Shown here piece after piece: positions 4,558-5,335 of a stretch of 5,335 nt of DNA. Position 1 is the stretch's first letter. Each line of letters opens with the position of its first letter. The notes beneath the pieces were generated by a model. That model searched no databases, was not told the origin of the DNA, and saw only the letters and a program-made list of their open reading frames with translations. Position numbers and translations under genes: made by a program. The DNA is from Candidatus Bathyarchaeota archaeon (GTDB lineage Archaea; Thermoproteota; Bathyarchaeia; 40CM-2-53-6): assembly GCA_005883085.1 (NCBI GenBank), contig VBAY01000127.1, positions 1 through 5,335 on the forward strand, written 5' to 3'.

Positions 4558-5335
4558 GTGAGAATACAACCCGGCAAAAGCTCGCTTGCAACGATTCTCC
4601 TTCTCTTACTTGCAGTCTCCCTGACCGATATTCTCACAGCGACGGAGAGAGTTCACGCGACTCCATCCACGATGCCCATCCTAGGCGGATGGGGAGGTAC
4701 ACGTCTCAAAGATACCAGTCAAAATCTGACCGGACCAGCATCACTCGTGTTCCCGGGCGAAAGGGCTAGCAACTTCGAGCAGATTGCTCTTGAACAAGTC
4801 CAAAGCGGCTACAATACCATCCGGGCCTCCTTTGCACCCCACTGCTCTGTGAGGTATGGTCTGAACAGCAATGCTTCGCCACAGGATTTCATGGGTACTT
4901 ACAGCGCGACACAACTTGCAAGAAGTCTCAGGATCGCTCGACAGTTCAACATGTGGATAGTGGTCGACTATCACGGATACTCAGATTTTACGAATTCGAC
5001 CCTTGTGAATTGTTGGCTGAACTTCTGGTTTGGCCCGAACAGCGATAGCGGTCCAACGGGTGTTGTCGGAGAATTCATGGGCAACTATTCACGCATTGTT
5101 TGGGAGCCCCTCAATGAGCCGGCCTCAGGATCTTTTCCTGTAAGCTCCACCGCATGGTGCCAACAAAACCCCCTGCAGTGCGAGGGAAACAAGACACGCT
5201 ATGCTGCGGCTCAGTATCAGGCATGGCTTGACGCTGCGCGGCAACTGGGCGATACCCACTGGGTGGTTGTTCAGAACCTCTGCAGCTACGGATGCTCAAG
5301 AGACAGGTCTCACTGGTATCTCAACTATCCAAATG
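4558..5335 (+). CDS. Secreted GH5-like glycoside hydrolase (cellulase superfamily), N-terminal part
   Basis: The first 259 codons of a gene running off the right edge encode an exported TIM-barrel glycosidase resembling family GH5. Residues 1-34 form a signal peptide: a basic start (R2, K7), a hydrophobic core LATILLLLLAVSL (10-22), and a likely cleavage after VHA (32-34). The catalytic domain begins near MPILGGWGG (39-47). TIRASF (87-92) fits the conserved barrel Arg, VVDYHGY (135-141) the conserved His, and IVWEPLNEP (180-188) the Asn-Glu pair with Glu187 as proton donor. The nucleophile Glu would lie beyond the window. The mature part holds six cysteines (96, 152, 201, 208, 242, 246) and five N-x-S/T sequons (56, 105, 146, 176, 211), fitting an oxidised, glycosylated extracellular protein. 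The GTG start has a good ribosome binding site. Substrate cannot be told; a beta-glucan or mannan is plausible. Another clan GH-A family remains possible. Confidence 0.88.
   Translation, partial: MRIQPGKSSLATILLLLLAVSLTDILTATERVHATPSTMPILGGWGGTRLKDTSQNLTGPASLVFPGERASNFEQIALEQVQSGYNTIRASFAPHCSVRYGLNSNASPQDFMGTYSATQLARSLRIARQFNMWIVVDYHGYSDFTNSTLVNCWLNFWFGPNSDSGPTGVVGEFMGNYSRIVWEPLNEPASGSFPVSSTAWCQQNPLQCEGNKTRYAAAQYQAWLDAARQLGDTHWVVVQNLCSYGCSRDRSHWYLNYPN

Noticed and set aside
4216..4569. 117-residue leftward frame across the divergent region
   Set aside because: It overlaps the starts of both sucC and the hydrolase, has no recognisable domain, and its composition looks random.
4672..4674. ATG 4672 as the start of the glycoside hydrolase
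   Set aside because: It would remove a well-formed signal peptide, while GTG 4558 has a strong ribosome binding site at the right distance.

Overview
The window looks like chromosomal DNA of an archaeon, most likely a TACK lineage (Thaumarchaeota/Bathyarchaeota-like). It is roughly half G+C by eye. The support is: the conserved archaeal cluster rpoF (Rpb4) - DUF655 - ksgA; a stand-alone 54-residue ribosomal protein L40e; TATA-type promoter candidates; and start codons that use GTG and TTG as well as ATG. Strong Shine-Dalgarno sequences occur before two genes, while another gene looks leaderless. The TACK placement is inferred from protein style (L40e beginning MPITD and ending near NLRWKKRELG); no tree was built.

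Layout. Positions 3-86 (+) hold the last 27 codons of a probable rpoF. A 139-base gap follows. DUF655 (226-810, TTG start with an excellent ribosome binding site) and ksgA/rsmA (815-1615, GTG start) are nearly contiguous. A small rpl40e gene (1650-1814) has a TATA box lying across the ksgA stop codon, so it probably has its own leaderless transcript. A short two-helix membrane protein (1915-2160) with its own TATA candidate closes the rightward block. Converging on it from the right is the leftward sucC-sucD pair (4229 down to 2208), both subunits of an ADP/GDP-forming succinyl-CoA synthetase, joined as TAG-ATG with no gap. A 328-base divergent intergenic region (4230-4557) carries several inverted repeats and a strong TATA candidate. 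It separates sucC from a secreted GH5-like glycoside hydrolase (4558 to beyond the right edge).

How the genes fit together. The left block is information processing: an RNA polymerase subunit, a probable nucleic-acid-associated DUF655 protein, 16S rRNA dimethylation, and a large-subunit ribosomal protein. SucCD is central carbon metabolism. The glycoside hydrolase suggests that the organism degrades polysaccharide outside the cell. I see no mobile element, CRISPR array, tRNA or rRNA. I found no clearly new multi-gene system. The least ordinary parts are the structured sucC/hydrolase intergenic region, an altered catalytic motif in KsgA, the inverted repeat before the membrane protein, and the cysteine- and sequon-rich secreted hydrolase.
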